The notes: generated by a model not told the origin, from the letters alone. A DNA stretch of 64,000 nt from Pontederia crassipes (GCA_030549335.1 CM060187.1:56192203-56256202); one strand, 5' to 3'. Shown: positions 52,828 through 64,000, counted from the first letter of the stretch. Translations and numbers: made by a program.

Positions 52828-53100
52828 CTGATACCATATTAAGAAACATGATCGAGTTCAGAAGAAGAAGAAAAGTATTTTTCTATTCAAATGTAAAGAT
52901 AATTACAACTACAAGCTTCGATCAATACATGACTTAATACCTATTTATACTAATTATAGACTGTTACAAAGTAAATTAAATTGGTACTATAAAGTATATA
53001 GAAGTGCTACAATGGAGAACTAAGCTTGAAGACAATTCCCTTCAAGAAACGACTCTGGTAAAAGGCACGGACGTGATGGGCTCAACAATAATATCACGCG
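52828..53100 (-). mobile_element. Possible older copia LTR in minus orientation
   Basis: CTGATACCA at 52828-52836 is the reverse of a tRNA-Met primer-binding site (TGGTATCAG). The text TTAAGAAACATGATCG that follows is where an LTR end would lie on the minus strand. It belongs to the host sequence of the 44942-52731 insertion, so the younger element may be nested in an older one. No second LTR was found and the far boundary is not defined. Confidence 0.4.
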
Positions 53101-54935
53101 CCGGTAAAAAAATATTATATATGGTATAATATATGTGGTCAAATATATAATATATATGTTGGAATCCTCTAAGAGGGAGAAGTAGTAAAATCATGCGGTC
53201 AAGTCTCTAAATGGACAATATAATGAAAATATTACATATTAATTCCCTGAAATGCTAATTCAAAATTCGAATGTGAAACATAAACTATATCAAAATTAAT
53301 GATTTTATAGATACAAATCAAAATTACATGCCCTTATAGACTAGTAATTTATTATCCATTTGTCCAGCCATTGACTACTTTTTTTAATCATCATAGCAAT
53401 AATATCTCATAACCCCACTTGAAGCTACATCACCCACTCTTTACTCAATCCAAGATGATTTGCTAACTTTACTTTAACTTGTGTGATGCACAAACCTTAC
53501 TAAAAAAATAATTATATAGTTTATAATTAATATATTTTTGTCATAATAGTTATAGATATTAATTATTTATTAATTTTGGTTTAAGTAATTATATTTTCAT
53601 ACGCATGAAATTATGTTTATTATTAGATATCTTTATTCTTATAGTTATTACGACATAATAAAGACACTTCAATAAAAAATAATTTTTTATTGGAAACTAT
53701 TTTTAATTGAAAACTATAAGTTTTCTTTTAATTATTTATTTTTTATAATCTATCGTTATAATTTAAAATTTTCTAACTTTGTGTATTATATTTTATCATT
53801 TTTTTATTTAAGATAATTATAGAGTCACTCTCATTTTTTTCTATGTTATACGTTTCAATATGCTACTCAATTTATACTTATAATTATTTAGATTTTATCA
53901 TATTATCTGTATTTATCCCCAACCCATATATCTTTTACAATTCTTTTTATAATAATAATTAGTTTAAACGTTGAATTTAATTTATTTTACATATTATTAT
54001 CGTTCATATATAAAATAGATTAAAATATTTTTTAACACATGCCTTCATGGTCCTCTTCTACCTCACCTTTTGAAAAAGTAATAATATAACTTAGCCTCCT
54101 TATTTAGTTTCAACCAAATTAATATTTTTCACAATTTATTTTAATAATATTAATAGTATGTTTTATATTATATCTAATTATTGAAAAATACTACTTTTTA
54201 CTCTGTTTTTTATGTAGATGGATAGTTAAATATGTATACGTAACAATTTTTTTATTAAGTATTTGTTATTATTATTATCTATGGAATATAACACCAAAAC
54301 TATAAATTATATTTATCATTATAAGTATAACATTTGTTTCTTTAGAGGTCACATTATTATGTGATTTCATGAAATACTAACATACGTTTTATTATTAATA
54401 TATGTAGTATTCGTATATTATTTGTCTCGAAGAAATTTTTTCTCAATCTATGTCCAATTGATACTTGATTAATTAAGTGTTCGAACGGGTATGGTTCCAA
54501 TCATCGTTAATTATTACTAAATTTATATTTTGTAGATTAGGAAATTATCAATTTATTGATTCTTTTATTATCCTTTAGGAAATACATCTTAGTTTATTTA
54601 AAATGGTTATAAATAATCATTTAATACGATTTAGGAAGACTTTGAGTTTTCATAGGGAATCACTATTCTACGTTATATTTGTTAACAACGTATTTATAAT
54701 ATTCTTTAAGACTAATGATAATTATTAAATTTATAGGTTATAATTGAATAAATATCAATTTAATTTTAGCAACATACAATGGCTTGTGGAATAATAAATA
54801 GGTTTTAAAATTTTAAATTGTTAGATATATAAATGGATACTTTGTGGAATTATAAATTGGTTTTAAATATCTTGATCATTACCGAAAACGAAATACTTAT
54901 TCTTTTATACAATGGGTTGGGTTATGCTCTAAGTG
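53101..54935. other. AT-rich spacer, no gene recognised
   Basis: Very AT-rich, with no frame of note and no clear inverted or direct repeat beyond a small ATATATAAT-type duplication near 53117-53157. Confidence 0.5.
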
Positions 54936-54941
54936 GGGATT

Positions 54942-54987
54942 TGGGCTTTGTTAAGCGATTATTAGATTTAATACAATAGAAGGCCCA
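54942..54987 (+). promoter_or_regulatory. Site II-type promoter motifs of the methyltransferase gene
   Basis: TGGGCT at 54942-54947 and GGCCCA at 54982-54987 (TGGGCC on the other strand) lie 95-140 bases before the ATG. TGGGCY motifs mark TCP-bound promoters of plant housekeeping and translation-related genes. No TATA box is obvious, which fits that class. Confidence 0.5.
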
Positions 54988-55080
54988 CGTAAGGAACGAA
55001 CGCCTACGATCACTTTTGCTGTCTGCTGAGATTTGAGAAGGCGTGCAAGCGGGGTGACCGAGCGAGAGGCAAACAGAGAG

Positions 55081-58000
55081 ATGACGGTGGGGGCATCGTC
55101 GACGGCGACGCATGCGTACGGCGAGGCAGCCTACTGGGAGCAGCGCTACCGGCAGGACCCGGGGCCCTTCGACTGGTACCAGAAGTACGCCGCCCTCGCC
55201 CCCCTCTTCGATGTCTACCTCCTCCGTTCACAACGCCTCCTCCTCGTCGGCTGTGGCAACTCCGGTAACTCTCCACCACACCATCTTCCTCTTCTGCTTG
55301 AATCAGCTCGCGATCAGCTTCTTAGCTACAGTTTTGATTGACTGAGTCGAGCTAATCCCCTTCCGGCTCGATCTGGCAATGAGCTGACGCGGTTGATCCA
55401 TTTTTTCAGTTTTTTAGAGTACCTAAGATCTGCTTAATTGTGCTCTACATTTTGTCTAGTATTTATAATTTTCACGTCAGTGCCTTTGCTATGTCTGAAG
55501 TCGGATAATGCTCTTAGGGGCAAAATATAAATTAAGGAAACATTAGGAGGTCTTGTTAAATATTACTTTAGAGGAAGGTTATGTGCATAAAATTGGTTAA
55601 TGATCTTAGATTTGTGTTTAGAAAAATGTTTCAGGAACAGTGGAGGTAGATCCTAGAACGGAATGATGGATTTTCAAAGTGATTATATATGTAGATCTTC
55701 AAACAAAAATCAGTTTTTCAGCATTGGAATGTGGATCTTTGTCCACTGGTATGTGGGTTGCAATCAGTTGGTGTTGTATAAGCAGTAGAAAAATAAATAC
55801 CGAGAGAGAGAGAGAAGTATGTAGTGTACACCAGTGTTGTCAAACACGTAAAACGGACACGACACGGACAAGCTGAGAAAACAGGAAATCGTATACACGT
55901 AACACGACACGGCCGATTCTACCAGAAAAATATTTTATATATTAATTAGCATAGACCCAAATAATATATGACATTTTTTTAAAATGAAGCAGAATTTTCT
56001 ACTTGAAATCATCAAACCATCAACCAAGTTCATACAAAATAGCAAATTGTCAAAACCAAGTTCATACAAAATAACAAATTGTCAAATGTAATATGCCTAG
56101 AGGCTACAAGCCTACAGCTAGAGTAAGTCATTTAAATTAGCTCCATCATAAATAGCCTCATCCTCATGGCCCTCATCTTCATCTACCAAGTTATCTTCAT
56201 TTTCATCAATATCTATTGCATCATCTTCATCCTCTGGAAGAGTCAAATCTTCAATAAGTGGGCTACCAACATTTCCACCACTTTGGTTATCTTCACCAAC
56301 TTGGATTGCATTGTCATCAGTATCACTGTCTACATTCTCTTCCTCTAACCCTTCAGCCACAATCCATTCATCATCAGAGGAGAGGTCATCTACATTGTAT
56401 TCGGGTGCCTTTCTAACTTGTCTTTTCCTATCCAATTTTGAGTTAGTCACCACAAAAACAACATCATTCATGGTATTTTGCTTTAAACGATTTCTTTTCT
56501 TCGTGTGAACCTACAAAGGATAAGTAACCAATCAATAAGTTAGTTAGCTATGAATAAACTAATTAGGTAATATGGTTTAAGGATTTTACTCTTTCAAAAG
56601 CACTCCAATTGCGCTCACATACTGAAGAACTACATGTCAAGCTAAGAACCTTTATGGCAAAATTTTGAGCCTCTGGATATTCATAGCCATATGAATCCCA
56701 CCAATCAGCTGGACTTTTAGCATGAATTGCATTTTTTGCTATTGCACTTCCAAAAAAACTTTTTGCATGCTTAAAATATTCAAGCTGAACATCAATCTTT
56801 ACTTGCATTTGGGTGTCAGGCACCATCCTTTGTAAACAATCATACAATCCTCGTTTAACTTCAAGGTCGGCACGAAAGGTAGGATCATATTGGAATCTAG
56901 GATTCAAATAATATGCGGCAGCATGCAAGGGCCTATGAAGTTGGTTGTCCCATCTTGCATCAATGATATTCCATACAGGCTCGTAGCTTCAAAAATGAAA
57001 CACATAAACTTAGTTTGCATTCTAACATTGAATAAAGTACAAAATAAATCAGTTTGATAATTTGTTATCTAAGTTTACCATTTCTTTACTCCATTATAAG
57101 CTTTTTGGATATTCTCTTTGGCACGATCCATTTCTTCATAAATAACACCCATTGCTGGTTTTTCATCGGAATCAACTAGACGAAGAACCTTAATTAATGG
57201 ATAAGCAGTTTCAAGCAAAATACAACATTCTTCCAAAATCTACTATCCAATGCAACATCTTCAATTTGTCTTCCTTCTTTTGTTTTTTGATACCGAGTAG
57301 ATTTCCATTCATCTGATGTAAACATCCTCATCAATGCACCCTTGTTGTCTTGTAAGCAACCTAAAGTAAGATATGATGTGGCAAATCGAGTGGCAGCCGG
57401 ACGAATCAAATCTTTACCTTGGGTAAAGTGTTGCAACATTACAATAAGGGCTGTCATTGAATAGATATAAGTTGTTATTTTTTTCCCTTTTGTAATGGTT
57501 TCTTTATGGATTTCGATTTTTTTTGCAAAATCCTCCAACATTAAATCAATGCAATGGGCTGCACATGGTGTCCAATAAAGCCTTTTCCTCTTCTCCATTA
57601 ACATTTCCCCAGCTAGCTTGTAGGCTGCCGCATTGTCCGTAACAACTTGGACAACATTTTCTTCGCCAACTTCTTCTACAACATCATCAATCATTTTAAA
57701 AATTTTATCTGCTGTCTTAGAAATATGAGATGCATCAATGGACTTCAAAAATATTGTTCCCTTTGGGCTATTCACCAAAAAGTTTATAATTGTTCTTCTC
57801 CTTCGATCTGTCCATCCATCAGTCATAATTGTGCAACCAACTTTCTTCCATTCAACTTTGTGCACTTCAACAATTTCCTTAGTACGTTCCACATGTTTCT
57901 TCAAATATTTGACTCGAATCTCATGATATGAAGGTGGTTTGAAACCAGCCCCATGATTTGCAATGGATGTGCACATACGTTGAAACTCATCACTTTTTGC

Positions 58001-61000
58001 AACATTGAAGGGTATTGCATTATTATAGAAGAAACTAGCAATATCATCACATGCTTCTTCCCTTGCTCCCTTTTTGAACATGGAATTAATGGTAGCTTGA
58101 CAACTTTTTTTTAAAAAAATTTTGCAATACTTTGACTCTCAAGTTCATTTCCTTCTGTTGTACCTGTTTCTTTTCTTTTTTCACCAGCTTGTGCACCACA
58201 ATCATGCTCATCAACACTTTCTTTTGCTTCATATGATTGTGCTTTTCGTGCTTGTTGTTCTTGCATCCTGTACAGGATGTCAAACATTTCTTTTTTAACA
58301 TTTTCAGGAACTTGTGGACAGCCCCCAACATCTTTTTGGGTCCAAGCTAAATGATGTTTTAAACGATAAACGCCTCCTGAAATCACTTTAGGACAATATT
58401 TGCATTTAATTTTTTTGTTATCTCCATCTATTATAAACCCATGCTTCCATCCTGGATCACTTCTATTCCCTGGTGCATTTTTTCTTGGCATTTTTGTGTT
58501 TACAGTTGCAGTTGCCGTTGCACTTGCAGATGCTCCACTTCCAACTTCATTTGAATTTCCAACTCCAACTCCAGAACCAGAGCCAGCACCAGCAGAAGCC
58601 ATTAAAATTTTCTACTTGCAAATTATTAAGTGACAAACAATCAAAAAATCGAAGGGAGGTTTCATTCATAAAAAAATAGATGGAGGCACAAAGAAATAAG
58701 AATCCTCTGTTCGCAAACAAATAGAGGAACCTGTTCGGCTGTTCGCACATAAAAAAAAAGAGGATTTGCAAGAGGAAGGACGGAGGACGAGCACAATCAT
58801 AAACTTGCAGAGAAAGAGCATGAGGAGGAGGGCGTACCGGCAGAGACGAACGGCTGTAGGAGGTCAGCAGGCGAACGATGTGAGCGGTGGCTACAGGGTT
58901 GAACACGAGCAGAGCATCCTTAGGCAAAGTGAGGTCACGCATAGAAACGAGAGAGATGGACAGTGAGCAGCCACATACAAAGAGAGAGAGACAGACAGAG
59001 AGAGAGAGCGAGGGACTGAAGGAGAGTACCAGGCTACCAGCAGCGGAAGCAAGAGAACGCCGGAGTTGGAGCAGCACGAGCAGGGAGCGAGGGCGTAGCA
59101 GCAGGAGCAGGGCGCCGTGGAGAGTTGGAACGGCGGCAAGTGAACGCCGGCAGTCGTCGACGAACGGAGAGAGTTGGAACGGCGGCGTCGTGGTGGAGGT
59201 AACGAAAGTTGGGGCAGACAAAAGACATTAGGGCATTGCGATTTGGGAGATAAAAAGGCAGTCACGTGTCTCACGTGGGCGAACAAGCGGGAGGAGAAAA
59301 AAAAAACGAGACGCGATTTTGCCGATTCTACGTCCAGACGCGCGTTTCTACCGCGTCTCGGCGAAACGCGATTCCGGGTGGAATCGAGCACGTTTCGCCG
59401 GGGTAGACTCGTAGAATCGTACGATTCTACGAGTCAGAGCGCGTTTTTGACTACCTTGGTGTACACTCTCCTCGACTCTTCAATTCTATTTAGAGAAACT
59501 ACAGGGTTGGCATAATATTTTTTAAGAAATATGAATGTTGGTTGGGGTATGGAGAGGTTCGATAAATAATTGTTCCATGTTATGAAGGAGATTTCACTCT
59601 CTTATTCATCGTACAACTTCTGTGTGCCATTTTTGTCATTGTCGTTGCAGCATTGGAATGTGGATCTGTGTACCAATGATGTGTGGGTTTCAATCAGTTG
59701 GCATTCTATAGGCAGTAGAAGGAAGAGTGTGTCTGTGTGTGTGTGAGAGAGAGAAGGGTATAGTGCACACACTCCTGGACTCTTTGATTCTATTTAAAGA
59801 AATTATGGGGTTGGCATAGTATTTCTAAGGTATGAAGAGGTTCAGTAAATACATTCCAAGTTATGAAGGAGATTTCATTCTCTTATTCGTTTTACAAAAG
59901 TTTGACATTGTCAATTACTGTTATTCTTACATGTCTAGAGCTAACGTCAAAATCCAACAGTGCTTGGGGAAAACATGATTGATGACGGTTACCAGGATGT
60001 TCTCAATATTGACATATCATCAGTGGTGATAGAAGCCATGAAGAAGAAATATATGGACAAACCAGGGCTTAAGTGTATCCTAAGACTTATATTGTTATCA
60101 AGGTTCAATTGTGTGGGTTTCTTCATTCTTGTTTATCTTCTGAACTCTACATATAAGTGTTCAGATATCTTGCAAATTTTACTTGTCCCTTCCTTGATGA
60201 TATAGGCAGATATGAAAATGGATGTTAGAGATATGAGTGAATTAGAATCTCATTCATTCGATGCTGTTATTGACAAAGGTATTCACTAAATGCTCACTTT
60301 TATTCTAGTTTTGTTTCATTATGTATTGTACTTTATGTTTCTGGTTAGAATTTGTCTTAGATAAAAATGCTGTTTGTACTTTGTACATTATACAATTTTA
60401 ATTCTATCACACATCTTGTTTGCAGGAACCCTTGACTCACTTATGGTGAGTTTATCAAAACTCTACTTCATGTTTTCATTTCAGTTCGCTGATTTCTGAA
60501 GTTGTTGGCTTGTTAGTGTGGACATGGTGCATTGCAAAATGCGACAAAGATGTTACAGGAAGTTGATAGGTATAACTATTTACACATATTTCATTTTTTT
60601 TTCACCTCGTTTCTTGATGTTGTCTGAATCTTTCTGTATCAAACTTGCTCAGGGTCCTAAAGGACAAAGGGATCTATATCTTGGTATCTTTTCTTGGTGT
60701 TTCCAAGCTTAAAATTTTCAGTTGTATTTGATAGCATCCAGAGAGATGCTAAACATGCGGCATATTGGTGTGCTAAAATGACTTAGCGAATGCAGATCAC
60801 ATATGGGGATCCTAGTTATCGGCTTCGTTTGCTGAGGGATGTGAACTTGTGGAGCATAAATATGCATGTGATAGGTTAGTGAAAATTTTATGTAACTTAG
60901 CATAAAGATTTTGACAGTTACTTACATGGTATATAACCTGTAAAATATATTTCCTCTTCTAAAAGGTAGTTATTTATTGTTCTTATTGCATGTCCGGCAA

Positions 61001-63448
61001 GTTTCTAAGGTTCATATAACCTTAAGCAATCTAATTTAGCTCTTCCAATGATACACAAGGGAAAAATAAGAAAAGAAGGTTAGGTCTTGGGTAGGTGTCT
61101 TCCAATGATACACAGAAGGGAAAAATAAGAAAAGAAGGTTAGGTCTTGGGGAGGTCCAAAGTCAAAGTGTGTTCAACATAGGTATCAACTTTCTTCTAGC
61201 CTAACCTAAACAAAACACCAAAAACAATAATTCCTATCTCAAAATGAGAGAACTTTTACTTGTTGACAAAATTCTCAAGCATCTAAAGGAAACTCTTGTT
61301 AAACCTCTGCATTGAAGCGTACAATTACCGGCTCTTTGATTGGGCTTGAAGAAAAAGGTTCCTTGATTCTGCTTATGGGTTCTCTTGGATATACCTATAA
61401 AAAATATCTTTGCCATTTTTTTTTCTTGTTGTTGAATCAATTTTGAAGATGAACAAAATAACTTAATGAATTGAGTTTAAAGTTTTAATTACTTGGAAGC
61501 AAGGTTTTCAATCTTGAGAATTTACGTTGACTCATTTTTATGTCCGTAAACTCGAGATATAAACTCTAAGCATAAACTCGTAGAGTTTATGTACACACTT
61601 AAAAAATATTATATTTTAAAATGTCTACTCATAATTTGTTTCATACAACATTTACAAGCTTGAATGGATTCATTAGTAATTATTGACTACTTTAAATTAT
61701 AAAATCATGCATAATTGAAACAAAATTTATTAGTTTAATTAAAAAAAACAATATTGATAAAAGAAACAAGGTGAATCCCTCTAAAAAAACAAGGTGAATT
61801 ATGACAACTGTTGATTAGAGAAGAATAAAGATTCACAATGTAGAAGAAGGAAGATAATGTGTGATCTGTTACCTATTAAAAAAACAAAATAAGAAATAAA
61901 TTTTAACATAAGATCTCAAAGGAACAAAATATAGAAGTCATGAATCCTTTTCTTATTTTTTCTACTTTTATTCATGTTTCACCCTCAAATTTAAGTTACA
62001 ATATCCAATTTTTATAATCACCGATTCTACGTTTGAGTTTTACTGACTTTGAGTTCGCTAGAGTTTAACAACTAAGCCGATTCTACATCGAGTTCACTCG
62101 ATTTCATGGGTAGAATCATTCAATCGTAGGAGTTTAGGTGTCAAACTCAGAGTTTGAGAACCATGCTTGGAAGTAAAACAGACATTAAATTGCATCTATG
62201 TAAGATATGACATATATATGTATCGGGATATTATTATTAGTTTATGTTCGTCTTGGGATAAGTCTGTTTTAACTAGAGTGAGATGCGAGTGTCAAATATT
62301 GGTTTGGATCCAGATGTCAACACAGGAATCATGAAATGTTGGAGCACTTGCAGCATAAAATTGTTGAACATGAAGAGAGGAACCTGAGGGAAAAAGGTAT
62401 TCTGCTAGCATTTTTTTGCAGACGTTATCGAGTGATTATGATATTTCCAGTCTTGACCTCATACCAAGGCATCAATATCTACATTTGGATGTTTGCGTGT
62501 TGTTAGCTGATGTGATCAGAACTTGAAAAGGCTTTGAACTTTCAAAGCTCATCTGCTTACCACGTTTACTACAAACAAACAACAACAACAAAGCCTTATC
62601 CCACTAGGTGGGGTCGGCTACATGGATCATACGACGCCATTTCGCTTCGTTGATCCATGTTCATAAGATTCGACAAGATTTTATGCTGGCTGTCGGGGCC
62701 TAACACAACCCTTCTCCTTTATCCGGGCTTGGGACCGGCTATAAAATATAGGCGGGCTTACCACGTTTACTACATGTTATAATAATGATTATGAAAGGGA
62801 AAAAAGGTCATGAAATGGTGAATCCCAAGGGTAAAAGGCTTTTGAATTAGTTGATTGCAGTTGGTCATTGTATGACTTGTCTAGTTAATGTGAAAGATAT
62901 ACTGTGCAATTATCCTTCGGGATAAGAATATGCATAAAAAATGTTGGTTTCTGATTGGGAATTTGAGACCATAGCTTTTCTCTGAAATTGGACTGCACCT
63001 GAAAAGATTTTGGGGGTTCCTTTCATGCTTGTTTTTGTTGTTATTCTTTCAGATCTGACAAGAAATTGATGATGCACCTGTATGATACTCTTCAGTAATG
63101 TTAGGATGCTGTTATGAGACAAGCTCATCTCGAGTATTTGCTTGCTGATATTCTTTTCTGGTGTAGCACAAAGGACAGAGAAAGAGAATAAAGTTTGGGA
63201 GCTGACTAAGCCATTGCCATTAAATGAGGATGGAAGCTCAGTTTCAGCAATTCTGGGGTCGAACCCAGAAGTTCATTACATTTATGTCTGTATCAAGGTA
63301 AATACTGACCCAAAGTACTTGAATATCCGTTCATTAACTTGTTGTATCTTATTCATGATCTTTCTTATGTATTGTATCTTTTTTTCAGGATGAATCCACG
63401 AGACAGAAACAAACTTCCGGATTAGGAACTAGCAAAGATGGACAATAG
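55081..63448 (+). CDS. METTL13/EEF1AKMT4-like SAM-dependent methyltransferase
   Basis: Nine exons (55081-55264, 59961-60074, 60210-60278, 60426-60445, 60517-60569, 60653-60683, 60796-60874, 63167-63297, 63389-63448) join in one frame to 246 residues, stop TAG at 63446-63448. SAM-binding motif I is LLLVGCGNS (53-61); later come INIDISSVVIEAM-like text (VLNIDISSVVIEAM), YMKMDVRDM (from 100), FDAVIDKGTLDSLM, GIYILITYGDP and VWELTKPLPLN. It resembles Arabidopsis At3g17365 and human EEF1AKMT4; relatives methylate lysines of elongation factor 1A, but the plant substrate is not established. Intron 1 (4.7 kb) is swollen by a hAT insertion and intron 7 (2.3 kb) by a MITE and a SINE, without touching splice sites. 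One residue at the exon 7/8 join (Ala) differs from the usual acidic residue. Exon 4 is only 20 bases. Confidence 0.93.
56118..58602 (-). pseudogene. hAT transposase (BED zinc finger, DUF659, hAT C-terminal dimerisation), frameshifted
   Basis: The first frame (58111-58602) has a glycine/serine/alanine-rich start, then a BED-type zinc finger with CKYC and LKHHL. The second (57194-58081) holds the DUF659-type catalytic core with MTDGWTDRRRR, VVTDNAAAYKLAGE and CAAHCIDLML. The third (about 56589-56990) has HAAAYYLNPRFQYD, the DWWDSYG motif and the dimerisation signature SSSVCERNWSAFERV. A fourth exon with a very acidic tail ends at 56118. Two introns are likely: about 56991-57080, and about 56513-56588 with consensus GT-AG. 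Breaks occur in the homopolymer run 58104-58118 between frames one and two, and near 57214 where the second frame runs into a stop. Either could be an assembly error, since both are small length changes; otherwise the gene is well preserved. Confidence 0.9.
59406..59435. repeat. Perfect 30-base palindrome near the hAT right end
   Basis: The arm GACTCGTAGAATCGT is followed at once by its exact complement, 24 bases inside the element's right terminus. The arms repeat the GATTCTACG motif found elsewhere in both subterminal zones. It can form a hairpin and is a natural candidate for a transposase-binding or cleavage-helper site. Confidence 0.95.
61042..61156. repeat. 57-base tandem duplication in intron 7
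   Basis: CTTCCAATGATACACA starts copies at 61042 and 61099. Both continue through GGGAAAAATAAGAAAAGAAG and GTTAGGTCTTGGG, with only a few differences (AAGG versus GAAGGG, GTAGG versus GAGG). The high identity means it is recent. Confidence 0.92.
61500..62165. mobile_element. hAT-type MITE with 8-bp TSD in intron 7
   Basis: A 666-bp element begins CAAGGTTTTCAATCTTGAG and ends, inverted, CATGGTTCTCAAACTCTGAG. It is flanked by the exact 8-bp duplication CTTGGAAG at 61492-61499 and 62166-62173. Its subterminal zones repeat GATTCTAC and AAACTC motifs in both orientations; GATTCTACG is shared with the transposase-bearing element at 55832-59458. No coding capacity. Confidence 0.88.
62574..62755 (-). 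mobile_element. Au-like SINE, minus strand, with 19-bp TSD
   Basis: The inverse of the copy at 34987-35164, over 90 percent identical by eye, ending on its own strand in GGGATAAGGCTTTG and (TTG)n-type tail. A perfect 19-base direct repeat GCTTACCACGTTTACTACA flanks it at 62555-62573 and 62756-62774. It lies in intron 7 of the methyltransferase gene. Confidence 0.9.
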
Positions 63449-63614
63449 TTCAATTCGTTAACAAGCATTACTATGATTGCTGGGCATGACTTGTACTCCA
63501 TTTTGTATTATTTGCAGAAAGATGATTCAGGCATTCTCCCTGATCATGATTATCCAAAGTAGAAAAGAAATCTACTCTCACAACGATTTGAGCTGGCTGG
63601 GGATGCCGTTTTTT

Positions 63615-63645
<31 letters not shown>

Positions 63646-64000
63646 GGGTGCTGTTTGCTTTTACTGCTTGTAGCTACCTGTACAACGACATGATATTACT
63701 ATTATTCCATACACTTGTGTGTTGTTTCCTGATTTCTAGAGAGTTGTTGCCCTTGCTAGCTTATTTTGGACATAAGGAGACCAGGAGTGTGTTCTTCGGT
63801 TTAAGCTCTCTCAATGTAGTTTTTCTTTTCAAGGGAATTATCCCGAGTTGTATTCTCGAGATGTATCACTCTTTCTTTTTAATAATCTTGAATAATGGAA
63901 ATCTTAGCGGGTTGGGAATTATCTTGAATAGTGACCCGTTGAACAATTGCAAATATAATTGTTCTTTCTTCTTCCGTTCTACTGAATAGACTAACTATAA
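63449..64000 (+). other. 3' UTR and downstream flank of the methyltransferase gene
   Basis: Bases after the stop are non-coding despite a 170-codon open frame in one phase, which is created in part by a run of T16 then G24 at 63609-63648. No poly(A) signal could be chosen with confidence. Confidence 0.5.

Larger units (their letters stand above)
55832..59458 (-). mobile_element. hAT transposon with BED-finger transposase and 8-bp TSD
   Basis: The element runs from CAGTGTTGTCAAACACGTAA to a right end that reads, inverted, CAAGGTAGTCAAAAACGCGC. It is flanked by the exact 8-bp duplication GTGTACAC at 55824-55831 and 59459-59466. At 3627 bp it has a full-length hAT layout: transposase on the minus strand, subterminal repeats of CGATTCTACG and CGCG motifs, and a 30-base perfect palindrome near the right end. 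It sits in intron 1 of the methyltransferase gene, in opposite orientation. Coding defects suggest it is not autonomous now. Confidence 0.95.
55719..59890. repeat. Direct duplication in intron 1, first copy split by the hAT element
   Basis: Copy A is 55719-55831 plus 59467 to about 59606; copy B is about 59648-59890. Shared phrases in order are CAGCATTGGAATGTGGATCT, TGTGGGTT, CAATCAGTTGG, a GAGAGAGAG run, GACTCTT-AATTCTATTTA, GGGTTGGCATA, GAGGTTC and TTATGAAGGAGATTTCA. Copy B lacks the hAT element, so it shows what the site looked like before insertion. Confidence 0.85.

Noticed and set aside
58547-59221. 224-codon minus-strand frame upstream of the transposase
   Set aside because: Leader and subterminal region of the hAT element; leucine/serine-rich from CT-rich sequence, no similarity to transposase parts.
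62341-62398. Candidate extra methyltransferase exon in intron 7 (after CTTGCAG)
   Set aside because: In the phase required by exon 7 it gives an immediate stop; joining exon 7 directly to 63167 keeps the frame and matches the family.
63477-63989. 170-codon frame after the methyltransferase stop
   Set aside because: Spans the T16/G24 homopolymer and looks like 3' UTR sequence; no family features.

Overview
The window is nuclear DNA of a flowering plant. Spliced genes with GT-AG introns, GC-rich promoters and first exons set in AT-rich intergenic DNA, and plant-specific gene families fit a monocot, probably a non-grass one; that lineage call is an inference. Five protein-coding genes could be assembled exon by exon. 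(1) A GSK3/SHAGGY-like kinase on the minus strand, cut by the left edge. (2) A group G-like PP2C phosphatase on the plus strand. (3) A multi-pass membrane protein of the plant rolling-stone-like / At5g62960 type on the plus strand. (4) A 1-Cys peroxiredoxin (PER1) on the minus strand. (5) A METTL13/EEF1AKMT4-like methyltransferase on the plus strand. Each splices into one open frame with consistent intron phases. No operon-like linkage exists between them; they are neighbours only.

Most of the remaining sequence is mobile DNA or relics of it. The best-supported elements have target-site duplications (TSDs) that can be read directly. These are a 7.8-kb Ty1/copia element (44942-52731, TSD GCGAC); a 3.6-kb hAT element with a broken BED-finger transposase (55832-59458, TSD GTGTACAC); four short hAT-type elements with 8-bp TSDs (9794-10225, 12771-13851, 17194-18040, 61500-62165); a non-autonomous CACTA element (39548-40584, TSD GCA); and two Au-like SINEs (34987-35164 plus, 62574-62755 minus) with long TSDs. 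Two further inverted-repeat elements (36455-37275 and 38328-39066) have clear termini but no TSD I could confirm.

Layout: 1-3300 kinase and its leader; 3.3-22.7 kb gene-free, AT-rich, with hAT-type insertions; 22.7-26.3 kb PP2C gene; 26.4-30 kb very AT-rich DNA with degenerate tandem repeats; 30.2-33.8 kb membrane-protein gene; 34-41 kb cluster of SINE, inverted-repeat and CACTA elements; 41.3-42.6 kb PER1 with seed/ABA-type promoter motifs; 44.9-52.7 kb copia; 53-55 kb AT-rich spacer; 55.08-63.45 kb methyltransferase gene, whose intron 1 carries the hAT element and whose intron 7 carries a hAT MITE and a SINE.

I found no new gene system. The most informative observations are the hAT family, in which one transposase-bearing copy and three short copies share similar ends, the insertion of that copy into one half of an older intronic duplication, and a 106-bp GA repeat that fills most of PER1 intron 2.
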